Assembly: GCA_964397015.1 (NCBI GenBank)
Contig: CAYNHL010000159.1
Coordinates: 1 to 7,011 of the forward strand
Source: MADRE2 sp964397015
GTDB lineage: Bacteria; Desulfobacterota; Desulfobacteria; Desulfobacterales; Desulfobacteraceae
Reading direction: 5' to 3'
DNA: 7,011 nt
In this document: piece after piece, positions 1 to 6,361 of the stretch
Position numbering within the stretch: the stretch's first letter is position 1
Layout: every line of letters starts with the position of its first letter
The notes under the pieces: generated by a model
Database searches by the model: none
The model's input: the letters and a program-made list of their open reading frames with translations, nothing else
What the model was told of the DNA's origin: nothing
Made by a program: the position numbers and the translations under genes

Positions 1-181
1 CCTTTAAATCCCGATGAAATCGTAATGATTTTTTCTGCCGGTTCGTATCCATCGATGAAAATCCCCTTTCAATATATCTTGCATACGGGCATTTCCCTTC
101 AGGCAACACCAGTTCAACGAATATGAGATCACATCATATATTTGGTTTTGTAACTATTTTCTTATGCAATTTTTATTCCGA

Positions 182-197
182 CTTCTAAATTTGGAAG
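182..197. repeat. 16-bp near-perfect palindrome
   Basis: CTTCTAAATTTGGAAG reads as an inverted repeat over all eight pairs, with one T-G mismatch (wobble in RNA). It is too short and has too weak a T-tract to be called a terminator. It could be an operator-like site, but it lies about 190 bases upstream of the PAS promoter, so any regulatory link is speculative. Confidence 0.3.
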
Positions 198-257
198 AAA
201 AAGGTGCAAGACCCTTTATTTTGAAGTCTTTGTAATTTTCAATATCGATTTTAAACC

Positions 258-328
258 TGTGAAAAAAATGTTACACTGTTACATTATTTATCCAGATGCA
301 GGAAGTGTTTTTCACAACAGGCCTGCAT
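258..328. repeat. Two interleaved inverted repeats
   Basis: TGTGAAAAA (258-266) has its exact reverse complement TTTTTCACA at 308-316. ATGCAGG (296-302) has its exact reverse complement CCTGCAT at 322-328. The arms interleave, so in RNA they would form a pseudoknot or two alternative hairpins. A small GTG/CAC hairpin with a T5 loop (305-315) also sits inside. The sequence between them holds a tandem 8-base repeat, TGTTACAC then TGTTACAT (269-284). The element lies upstream of the predicted promoter at 372-400, so it would be in RNA only if transcribed from further left. Otherwise it could be a protein-binding region. Confidence 0.3.
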
Positions 329-371
329 ATAAAAATATTTTCGTTACGATTTATCGTTGAAGATTCTTTTC

Positions 372-400
372 TTGACGTTGGAATGGAATATACTTACAAT
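372..400 (+). promoter_or_regulatory. Sigma70-like promoter of the PAS gene
   Basis: TTGACG (372-377, 5 of 6 to the -35 consensus) is followed by a 17-base spacer and TACAAT (395-400, 5 of 6 to the -10 consensus). Transcription would start near 407, about 27 bases before the ATG at 434. A short AGG (421-423) serves as ribosome binding site. Both the strength of the match and the spacing to the gene are good. Confidence 0.72.
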
Positions 401-433
401 CTAAAAACTTAAATTTATTCAGGTTGAATACAA

Positions 434-1078
434 ATGAAAAACAAAGATGAACAGGGTGTGAAAAAGCTGCTTGACGATGTGTTGAAGGGTTCGGATATAG
501 CCTGGTGGGAATGGGATGTGCCAAACAATCAAGTGATTTCCAATGAGCTCAAGACCACCATGCTTGGATATGAACCTGGTAGTTTCCACAATGCAGGATA
601 CCAGTCATTTACCGATCTTATCCATCCTGATGATTATGAAAGAGCAATGCAGGCAATGAGAGATCATCTCGAAGGCCGTGCATCCATATACCAGATTGAT
701 TACCGTATCCGATGTGCCGACGGAACATATACCTGGTACATGGATCGTGGCTTCATAATCAAAAGGGATGAAGACGGCAGTCCGGTAAAACTGCGGGGCA
801 TTGTCGTGGATCTTGGAGAAACTCTTCGGGAAAAATCTCACGACCAGGCAGTTATGAACCTGATAAGACAAAAACTTCCTTCCTCAAAAGATGACGATCA
901 TTTTGCAGTCATCTGCAGTTCCTGCAAGAATCTTAAAATTTCCAAAAACGTATGGGTCAGCCTGGACAGCAGTTTTGAAAAAGCCTTTTTAAGGGAATTG
1001 TCCCATGGCATATGCCCTGATTGTGCAAAAATTCTTTACCCTGATCTTGATATTTACAATGAATTCGATAATACATAG
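434..1078 (+). CDS. PAS-domain protein with C-terminal Cys4 tail
   Basis: A soluble 214-residue protein with no signal peptide or membrane segment. Residues about 18-130 form one PAS domain of the PAS_3 type. Visible marks are WWEWDV near 24-29, the LGYEP turn near 44-48, IHPDD at 63-67, and a PAC half with YRIRCADGTYTWYMDRG followed by the RDEDGSP turn and a final GIVVDLGE. A short helical linker (about 130-150) leads to a tail with C161-x2-C164 and, 29 residues later, C194-P-D-C197, ended by LYPDL. From memory this tail, with the usual pattern CxxCKxxR...SHGICPECxxxLYP, often caps PAS and response-regulator proteins in Desulfobacteraceae; zinc or another metal binding is inferred. There is no kinase, GGDEF, EAL or DNA-binding domain, so the output is unknown. 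The start is supported by the promoter at 372-400 and a weak SD. It appears to be a single-gene unit. Confidence 0.85.
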   Translation: MKNKDEQGVKKLLDDVLKGSDIAWWEWDVPNNQVISNELKTTMLGYEPGSFHNAGYQSFTDLIHPDDYERAMQAMRDHLEGRASIYQIDYRIRCADGTYTWYMDRGFIIKRDEDGSPVKLRGIVVDLGETLREKSHDQAVMNLIRQKLPSSKDDDHFAVICSSCKNLKISKNVWVSLDSSFEKAFLRELSHGICPDCAKILYPDLDIYNEFDNT

Positions 1079-1134
1079 TACCAATTTTTTTTATCGATAT
1101 TGAAGGTTACACCAATAAACAATAAGGTGGAAAG

Positions 1135-1383
1135 ATGCCTGAAATTACAAGGTTTTATGGAATTATTATTAAGCTTTTCTTTGGAGACCACCCCCCGCCA
1201 CATTTTCATGCAGTTTATGGAGAACGCCTGGCTCTTTTTAATATAAACACCTTGGAAATTATCGAAGGAGATCTTCCGCCAAGGGCAAGAAAACTTGTTT
1301 TGGAATGGGCTGAAAAATACCAGACTGAATTAAAAACAATTTGGGAAACACAAGAATTTAAAAAATTACCACCTTTGGAGTAA
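1135..1383 (+). CDS. DUF4160 family protein
   Basis: An 82-residue protein that matches the DUF4160 pattern along its full length: start MPEITRFYGIIIKLFF, then the hallmark DHPPPHFHAVYGE (about 18-30) and LEIIEGDLPPRARKLVLEWAEKY (about 40-62). The His-rich PPHFH segment is the most conserved part of the family. Its biochemical role is not established to my knowledge. The family often travels beside DUF2442, as here, and that pairing has prompted toxin-antitoxin-like proposals; this is inference. The ATG follows a strong AAGGTGG ribosome site (1124-1130). The downstream gene begins only 6 bases after its stop, so the two are almost certainly co-transcribed. No convincing promoter is visible in the 56-base gap after the PAS gene, though a T8 run lies at 1085-1092. 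Confidence 0.85.
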   Translation: MPEITRFYGIIIKLFFGDHPPPHFHAVYGERLALFNINTLEIIEGDLPPRARKLVLEWAEKYQTELKTIWETQEFKKLPPLE

Positions 1384-1389
1384 CCAAAA

Positions 1390-1635
1390 ATGCGGATACC
1401 CAAAATTCGAAATGCAGTGGCATCAGATCATAGAACACTTATAATCCTTTTTACGAATGGAGAACAAAAAATTTATGATGTCAGTAAATTATGGGATATT
1501 GATATATTTGAGCCACTAAAAAACCCCTCTTTTTTTAAAAACGTTAAGGTTGAAAAAGGCGGATATGCTGTTTACTGGAATGATATGATTGATATCAGTG
1601 AATATGAACTCTGGAAAAACGGCAAAAACCTGTAA
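1390..1635 (+). CDS. DUF2442 family protein
   Basis: An 81-residue protein that fits DUF2442: an N-terminal strand pair RIPKIRNAVASDHRTLIILFTNGEQKIYDVS (about 2-32), then a LxDxxxFEPLKNPSFFKNVKVEKGGYAVYWND segment (about 34-65) and IDISEYELWKNGK at the end. Members are small beta-rich proteins of the NE0471-like type, and no enzyme activity is known to me. It follows the DUF4160 gene by 6 bases, with its ribosome site GGAG (1377-1380) inside the end of that gene, so expression is probably coupled. The base composition is strikingly AT-rich: the row 1441-1500 has 15 G+C of 60. The gene ends 12 bases before the stop of the convergent glycosyltransferase. Confidence 0.82.
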   Translation: MRIPKIRNAVASDHRTLIILFTNGEQKIYDVSKLWDIDIFEPLKNPSFFKNVKVEKGGYAVYWNDMIDISEYELWKNGKNL

Positions 1636-1673
1636 TTGTCAATCTGTTTAAAAGCTTTCCAGGAAATTGACAA
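1636..1673. repeat. Inverted repeat at the convergent gene ends
   Basis: TTGTCAAT (1636-1643) pairs with ATTGACAA (1666-1673). The pairing can extend inward through CTG (1644-1646) with CAG (1660-1662) if three bases on the right arm bulge, leaving a 13-base loop. It lies exactly where the DUF2442 gene and the opposing glycosyltransferase gene end, so a bidirectional terminator is a reasonable idea. The stem is AT-rich and neither strand has a proper T-tract right after it. Part of it is glycosyltransferase coding sequence. Confidence 0.3.
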
Positions 1674-2889
1674 ACTCATTTGCAAGCTTGTTTCTGTTAA
1701 ATTGCTGCTGGGCAAATTTTCTGGCATTTTTTCCTGTTTCCTGCAGATGCTGTCTGTCCTTGGAAAACTGGTGCAGCGCTCTTGAAAACGCCTCGGGATC
1801 TTTTGGTAAAACCGCTTTTCCAAGGCAGTTTTCAGATATCATATCTGCAAGCCATCCCGGATGATTGATCAATACGGGCAATCCCATGGAAATATAGTCA
1901 AAAAACTTGTTGGGGGATGTGCCGTAATAAAAAGCCGGAATATCATCGAGGATCATCAGCCCGAGATCTGCTTCATCCATCAATTCTACCAGGTTTTTTT
2001 TGGGTACAGGGTCAATAAAAATGCAGTTTGACAAGCCTTCTTTTTCTGCTCGTTTCATCAACCCGGGCTTGAGTTTCCCATCTCCTATGAACAGGATTTT
2101 GATATGATCCATTTGCCTTTGTTTCATCACGGCTGCAGCATCGAGAACATTGTCGAGTCCATTGGCTATTCCATGAGCGCCGGTATAGACTGCAATAAAA
2201 TCACCTGGATCGATCCTTGAATCGAGTTCAGATAGTTTTGTTCTGGTGGCTTTTGCCTGAAATCCGGACGGTTTGAACAAGTCGATATCACATCCATTGG
2301 GTATCATCACGATCCGTTTGTTTTCAGGAGACCGCTTTTTCATACCTTCCTTTATACCGGGGGAAAGAGCTATGCCGCCATTCATGGTTAAATAGGCGGC
2401 TTTTTCAAGAAAAGACATCATAAAAAGTAAAAGGGGATTTTTAACGACTCCCATTGCTTCAGGAAGTTCGGGCCAAAGGTCGCGGACCTCGAAAACAAAT
2501 TTTTTCCATGGTTTGAAAAGCTTTGTGACAACACCTGGGACAGCCGCGGTAAGAGGGGTCGATGTGGCGAAAAGAAGATCATGATCCTGTGTCAATGAGA
2601 TTTGCACGCTCTTAAATGAATATCTTAAAAAAACAATGCTGCGTTTTACAAGACTGTCATAATTGGAGTAGGGCAGGGCTATCTCGATGACATTTATGCC
2701 GTCAACACGTCCTTTTCTGATTCCTTTGACCGGCATTCCTTCAAGTCCTGTTTTCCCGATTGCAAAAGAGCCGCAGACCATGGTGACATCGTGCCCTTTT
2801 TCAATGAGTTTTCTTGCAAATTCATAGGATCTGGTGCCTGTTGCGCCCCCGGTTGTCGAAAAATGCTGGTGGAAATATAAAATTTTCAT
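1648..2889 (-). CDS. WbuB-like family 4 glycosyltransferase
   Basis: A cytoplasmic retaining glycosyltransferase (GT4, GT-B fold), 413 residues with the start chosen here, a normal length. It probably adds a sugar from a nucleotide donor to a lipid-linked glycan; donor and acceptor cannot be read from sequence. The N-terminal domain begins MKILYFHQHFSTTGGATGTRS, the classic WbuB-type opening with a Gly-rich loop. FEVRDLWPELPEAMG lies at 133-147 and IPNGCDIDLF at 197-206. The donor-binding domain shows YTGAHGIANGLD at 235-246, FIGDG at 267-271 and GTSPNKFFDYISMGLPVL at 323-340, where this subfamily carries SPNK-FFDY instead of the usual first Glu of the EX7E motif. A frame extension to 3027 exists, but its 46 extra residues look unlike the family and run through the promoter at 2931-2960, so the ATG at 2887-2889 is preferred. 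The SD there is weak. It is divergent from the flippase and is likely part of the same polysaccharide pathway. Confidence 0.88.
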   Translation of the reverse strand: MKILYFHQHFSTTGGATGTRSYEFARKLIEKGHDVTMVCGSFAIGKTGLEGMPVKGIRKGRVDGINVIEIALPYSNYDSLVKRSIVFLRYSFKSVQISLTQDHDLLFATSTPLTAAVPGVVTKLFKPWKKFVFEVRDLWPELPEAMGVVKNPLLLFMMSFLEKAAYLTMNGGIALSPGIKEGMKKRSPENKRIVMIPNGCDIDLFKPSGFQAKATRTKLSELDSRIDPGDFIAVYTGAHGIANGLDNVLDAAAVMKQRQMDHIKILFIGDGKLKPGLMKRAEKEGLSNCIFIDPVPKKNLVELMDEADLGLMILDDIPAFYYGTSPNKFFDYISMGLPVLINHPGWLADMISENCLGKAVLPKDPEAFSRALHQFSKDRQHLQETGKNARKFAQQQFNRNKLANEFVNFLESF

Positions 2890-2930
2890 ACGCAGAATCA
2901 ATAATAGTCTTTTTGGTATAATGAGATGGC

Positions 2931-2960
2931 ATATTAACAGCGGATCAGCGGAATTGTCAA
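2931..2960 (-). promoter_or_regulatory. Promoter of the glycosyltransferase gene
   Basis: Read on the minus strand, a perfect TTGACA (2960 down to 2955) is followed by an 18-base spacer and TAATAT (2936 down to 2931, 4 of 6 to the -10 consensus). Transcription would begin near 2924, giving a leader of about 35 bases before the ATG at 2889. This placement independently supports the shorter glycosyltransferase start. Confidence 0.6.
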
Positions 2961-2980
2961 AGGCAATGAGTGAAAAAAGA

Positions 2981-3009
2981 TTTACTATATTTAAAAGAAA
3001 AGATACAAA
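2981..3009 (+). promoter_or_regulatory. Weak candidate promoter for flippase operon
   Basis: TTTACT (2981-2986) and TACAAA (3004-3009) are separated by 17 bases; each matches consensus at 4 of 6 positions. The start would be near 3016, about 63 bases before the GTG of the flippase gene. It is the best plus-strand candidate I found in the 189-base divergent intergenic region, but weak. A TATAAT at 2917-2922 on this strand has no acceptable -35 partner. Confidence 0.25.
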
Positions 3010-3078
3010 AGGCTGCATGACCTGCAAAAAGTTGGAACATAACCCTGAATTCCGTTCTGCAAGGCGCGAGGAGAGACA

Positions 3079-4425
3079 GTGGACAATTTCATTGTCAGGA
3101 AAATAAAAACCAACCTGGCTGATAAAAATTTCAATGAAATACTTGTGGGCAGTTTTTTTTCGATGTTTGCAAAAGCAGGCTCGATGATTTCGGCTCTCAT
3201 TGTGTCCATGATCGTTGCCAGGGTATATGGTGCCGATATGGTGGGAATTTTAGGGATTATCAACTCCTTTGCAATGATTTTAGGAGTCATTGCCCTGATG
3301 GGAACCAACACTGCCATCCTCAGGTTGATTCCTGAGCACATGATCAATTACTCTGCTGCTTCAGCCTTTCATATCTACAAAAAAATCCAGTGGATCGTGA
3401 TACTGTTGTCCATTGCTGTCGGCGGTGTTTTTTTCCTGCTTTCCGATTTTCTGGCAATCCATGTTTTTCACAAGCCGCATCTCGGGTTCTATTTGTCCGT
3501 CACCTCGCTGTTCATCGTGTTCAAGTCACTGATGGATTTGAATATCTCAGCCGTCAGGGGGCTGAAAATGATCCGTACCTTTGCCGTGATACATCTGTTG
3601 CCGAATATGTCCATGATCCTGTTGCTTGCAGGGATGTTCTTTTTGCTGAAGACACAGGATGCTCCGGTATATGCCCAGATCGGGGCATGGATGATGACAA
3701 CGGTATTTGGTATCGTTGCCGTGCATTCGGCTTTTATAAAAAAAACCGGGCAGCCCGAAGACAGCGGTAACGGTAAAATTGAAAAAATGAGCAGCCGCCT
3801 GATTCTTTCATTGTCTTCTCCGATGATGATGACAGCCACAATGAATTTTTTGATGGCACAGCCGGGTATCATAATTCTGGGCATGTTCAGAACCGATGCA
3901 GAGGTCGGCTATTATTCAATGGCAATGAAACTTGCCATGATAACCTCGTTTGTTCTGCAGGTTATCAATTCCATGACAGCGCCGAAATTTTCCGAGTTGT
4001 TCTACAAAAGGGATATGGACGAACTTTTTCGTGTTGCCAGAAAATCAGCCAAAATGATTTTCTGGTTTACAATACCCTTGATTGCAGTGCTTTTCGTGTT
4101 TGGGGAGCATATTTTGATATACGGTTTCGGCAAAGAATTCGAGCATGCCTATTTTCCATTGCTGATCATTGTCATGGGTCAGTTCGTGAACACTGTCTCA
4201 GGACCTACGGGGATATTCATGGACATGACAGGTAACCAGAAAGCATTTAGAAATATTATGTTTTTATGTGTTTTCATAAATATACTGTTCTCGATCCTGC
4301 TGTTGAGTTTCGGTATTGTCGGGATTTCCATCGCATTTGCCCTGACCCTTTCCTTATGGAACATACTTGTCTTGATTTTTATTAAAAAAACCTATGGCAG
4401 ATCGATATCTTTTTTCAATTTTTAG
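3079..4425 (+). CDS. Wzx-like polysaccharide flippase
   Basis: A 448-residue inner-membrane protein of the MATE/MVF superfamily (polysaccharide_synt type, Wzx/RfbX-like). It is inferred to flip an undecaprenyl-linked glycan from cytoplasmic to periplasmic leaflet. By eye there are twelve hydrophobic segments, near 20-47, 55-78, 103-127, 133-155, 165-190, 198-220, 240-268, 280-300, 327-350, 357-378, 392-412 and 417-436, with a hydrophilic loop at about 221-238 dividing two six-helix halves. Family marks are the AxxYGADMVGILGI turn after TM1, VGYYSMAMKLA (277-287), APKFSELF (301-308) and SGPTGIFMDMTGNQK (374-388), the last typical of oligosaccharide flippases. The start is GTG, chosen because AGGAG (3069-3073) sits five bases before it. 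The heparinase gene follows after nine bases. Substrate unknown; a MurJ role is unlikely given the context. Confidence 0.88.
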   Translation: MDNFIVRKIKTNLADKNFNEILVGSFFSMFAKAGSMISALIVSMIVARVYGADMVGILGIINSFAMILGVIALMGTNTAILRLIPEHMINYSAASAFHIYKKIQWIVILLSIAVGGVFFLLSDFLAIHVFHKPHLGFYLSVTSLFIVFKSLMDLNISAVRGLKMIRTFAVIHLLPNMSMILLLAGMFFLLKTQDAPVYAQIGAWMMTTVFGIVAVHSAFIKKTGQPEDSGNGKIEKMSSRLILSLSSPMMMTATMNFLMAQPGIIILGMFRTDAEVGYYSMAMKLAMITSFVLQVINSMTAPKFSELFYKRDMDELFRVARKSAKMIFWFTIPLIAVLFVFGEHILIYGFGKEFEHAYFPLLIIVMGQFVNTVSGPTGIFMDMTGNQKAFRNIMFLCVFINILFSILLLSFGIVGISIAFALTLSLWNILVLIFIKKTYGRSISFFNF

Positions 4426-4437
4426 GTGATATGATTG
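4424..4437 (+). promoter_or_regulatory. Ribosome binding site and TTG start of the heparinase gene
   Basis: AGGTGA (4424-4429) overlaps the flippase stop codon and lies five bases before the TTG at 4435-4437. The only nearby ATG (4431-4433) has the wrong phase and meets a TGA after three codons (M-I-D-stop), and it lies just one base after the SD. A GTG at 4426 is in phase but hits TGA at once. TTG is therefore the supported start; the next in-phase ATG (4555) would remove conserved sequence. Confidence 0.65.
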
Positions 4438-6336
4438 ATTGACAAAGCTTTTAAATACTTACAGGTTTTTTGTCTTCTCGGTCCTTCCTGGGTCCTTTTC
4501 CGCCTGCGCCGGGTGTTTTTGAGCAAAAGTGGATACTGGAATAAAAAAACACCCATGACTTGTTGGGGAAGAAATAATCCTGTCATCATTGGCCGGTTCT
4601 GGAATATGACTATTACAAGTGACTTGAGCCAGAAGGCGATTGAGATCCTTAACGGTCAACACCGCCTGTTTTCAAGGCACAAGATTCAGACAGGCAGGAT
4701 ACCGGACTGGTTTGCAGCCTGGTTTGCTCAGAAAATAACAGATTCTGATTATTCAGGTGCCATGCACTGGTCAAAGATTTCAGATTTTGCATCCAGTGAC
4801 ATCAAGGGCGTTTGGGAACTTTCCAGGTTTGCCTGGGTATATCCCCTTATATGGGCTTGGGAAACTGAAAAAAACCAGCAGGCTGTGGATTTGTTCTGGG
4901 ATCTTGTAGAAGACTGGGCTGCCCATAATCCACCTAATACAGGGGTTCACTGGAAGTGCGGACAGGAAACGGCAATCCGCATGTTTGCTTTGATCAGCGG
5001 TTATTTTGCCTTTAAGGACAACAGTGCCACCACCCGGGAGCGCTCAGCTTTGCTGGGTGAAATCGTTTTAATGTCCGGCAGAAGAATCGATGCCAATATC
5101 AAATATGCCTTGAGTCAGAAGAACAACCACGGGGTTTCTGAGGCTGCCGGGCTTTTTACGGCAGGGGTGATGCTTGATAATGAACCCTGGATGCAACGGG
5201 GCAGAAAGCTTTTGGAAAAGCAGGCCCTGGAACTGATTTACGAGGACGGGTCTTTTAGTCAGCATTCGGTCAATTATCACCGGGTCATGCTGCATGCTTA
5301 TCTTTGGGCTATTGGACTGGCAAAGGCAAACGATATCGTTTTTAAAGGCTCTATGCTGGACAGGATAGGTCAGGCCGGGCAGTGGCTAAAGGCATTGTGC
5401 GATCCTCAAACCGGCAGATGTCCCAATCTTGGTGCAAATGACGGTGCCCTGGTTTTTCCTGTTACAGCCTGTGATTACCTTGATTACAGGCCCACTGTCC
5501 AGGCAGTGGGTGTCGTGGTCGATAAAAAAAAATGGATGGAAGCCGGCCCGTGGGACGGGTTGGCCTGTTTTTTGGGTTATGACACAGGGGTTGAAGTTGC
5601 AGAAACAAAAATGAGCATCGCCTGCCCTGGTGCAGAATGCAATGAAAATGCTTCTTTCGTCATGACCCGGTTTGACAGTGGAGGGTATATCGTTTTTGCA
5701 GATTGTGACACGCGGCTTTTATTCCACTGCCCTGCATCTTTTCGTCACAGGCCGGCGCAATGTGACCTGCTGCATGTGGATCTGTTTCATCACGGCGTGA
5801 ATGTTCTCAGGGATGCAGGCACTTACAGCTACAACTGCGAACAGCCATGGCAGGATTATTTTGAATCCAGTGCAGCCCATAACACTGTCCAGTTTGACGA
5901 TCATGATCAAATGCCGCGATTGAGCCGCTTTTTGCTGGGTAAATGGCCGAAACCGGACGTGGCCGCGGATATCTCCGCATTAAAGGCAAAATGCGGTTTT
6001 ACCGACTGGAAGGGCTGCGTGCATGAACGGACTGTACAGGCCGGCAAAAGAGAGATCACAATTGTGGATGAGATCTGGGGCTTTGAAAAAAAAGCCGTTC
6101 TTCGCTGGCGTCTTGCTCCCGATGCAGACTGGTCGCTGGATGGATTAACCTGTTCAAGCAGGCTTGCTGTCCTGAAGATCCAGGCAGATACTGACATAAG
6201 CAGTGTGAAAATCGTACAGGGATGGGAATCACTTTATTACCACGAACGAACCCGGTTGCCGGTACTGGAAGTGACAGTTGACATGAATTGCCGTAAAATT
6301 GTGAGCGAGATCGCTTTAAAGCCTGTTTTTTCTTGA
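4435..6336 (+). CDS. Heparinase II/III-family polysaccharide lyase-like protein
   Basis: A 633-residue protein of the heparinase II/III (PF07940-type) family, as often encoded in exopolysaccharide clusters. The N-terminal half is an alpha-helical toroid with GVHWKCGQETAIR (170-182), KNNHGVSEAAGLF (229-241), DGSFSQHSVNYHRVMLHAY (271-289) and LGANDGA (332-338). The C-terminal half is a beta-sandwich with RHRPAQCDLLHVDL (437-450), DAGTYSYN (460-467), AHNTV (481-485) and DQMPR (491-495). By family analogy Asn230/231, His232, Tyr281 and a His in the beta domain would be catalytic for beta-elimination of uronate-containing glycans. Position 442 is Gln where many relatives, from memory, have His. 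No classical signal peptide is clear; the start is hydrophobic (YLQVFCLLGPSWVLFRLRR), so location is uncertain. It uses TTG and is translationally close to the flippase gene, implying a joint role in making or trimming the exported polysaccharide. Substrate unknown. Confidence 0.87.
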   Translation: MIDKAFKYLQVFCLLGPSWVLFRLRRVFLSKSGYWNKKTPMTCWGRNNPVIIGRFWNMTITSDLSQKAIEILNGQHRLFSRHKIQTGRIPDWFAAWFAQKITDSDYSGAMHWSKISDFASSDIKGVWELSRFAWVYPLIWAWETEKNQQAVDLFWDLVEDWAAHNPPNTGVHWKCGQETAIRMFALISGYFAFKDNSATTRERSALLGEIVLMSGRRIDANIKYALSQKNNHGVSEAAGLFTAGVMLDNEPWMQRGRKLLEKQALELIYEDGSFSQHSVNYHRVMLHAYLWAIGLAKANDIVFKGSMLDRIGQAGQWLKALCDPQTGRCPNLGANDGALVFPVTACDYLDYRPTVQAVGVVVDKKKWMEAGPWDGLACFLGYDTGVEVAETKMSIACPGAECNENASFVMTRFDSGGYIVFADCDTRLLFHCPASFRHRPAQCDLLHVDLFHHGVNVLRDAGTYSYNCEQPWQDYFESSAAHNTVQFDDHDQMPRLSRFLLGKWPKPDVAADISALKAKCGFTDWKGCVHERTVQAGKREITIVDEIWGFEKKAVLRWRLAPDADWSLDGLTCSSRLAVLKIQADTDISSVKIVQGWESLYYHERTRLPVLEVTVDMNCRKIVSEIALKPVFS

Positions 6337-6361
6337 CACAAATGCGCAATAAAAATACAGT
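6333..6361 (+). promoter_or_regulatory. Promoter of the periplasmic sensor gene
   Basis: A perfect TTGACA (6333-6338), overlapping the TGA stop of the heparinase gene, is followed by a 17-base spacer and TACAGT (6356-6361, 4 of 6). The start would be near 6368, about 73 bases before the sensor ATG. The perfect 8-base palindrome CAATATTG (6366-6373) lies on the predicted start, and TTCAT-A-ATGAA (6380-6390) lies just after it. Either could be a repressor site, but both are short. Confidence 0.55.

Larger units (their letters stand above)
1..433. other. AT-rich non-coding leader region
   Basis: No gene can be supported in this stretch. An uninterrupted plus-strand frame runs from base 1 to a TGA at 124-126 (41 residues ending ATPVQRI). 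A minus-strand frame is also open to the left edge across the same bases. Neither resembles a family I know and each could be chance, so a gene tail or head entering from the left is possible but not called. From about 127 onward the sequence is strongly AT-rich with stops in all frames. It contains small repeats (listed separately) and, at its right end, the promoter of the PAS gene. Confidence 0.6.

Noticed and set aside
1..126. Open plus-strand frame of 41 residues from the left edge to TGA, and an open minus-strand frame over the same bases
   Set aside because: Neither matches a family I recognise, the two contradict each other, and this length without stops is common by chance. The tail or head of a gene from the left cannot be excluded.
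123..188. Tiny plus-strand frame of 21 residues starting ATGAGATCA
   Set aside because: No ribosome site, no family resemblance and very short. The ATGA overlap with the preceding frame's stop is likely coincidence.
200..223. AAAGG/CCTTT hairpin followed by ATTTT as a terminator for a gene to the left
   Set aside because: A five-base stem with an 8-base loop and a short T-tract is too weak, and no upstream gene is established.
1085..1092. T8 run after the PAS gene as a rho-independent terminator
   Set aside because: No stable GC-rich hairpin precedes it, only weak AT pairing.
2834..3106. 90-residue plus-strand frame over the glycosyltransferase start and the intergenic region
   Set aside because: It is antisense to the conserved glycosyltransferase N-terminus, crosses its promoter and overlaps the flippase start, with no family resemblance.
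3390..3884. Overlapping frames on both strands inside the flippase gene (126 and 131 residues)
   Set aside because: The in-frame flippase reading shows continuous transmembrane helices and family motifs; the others are out-of-frame readings of it.
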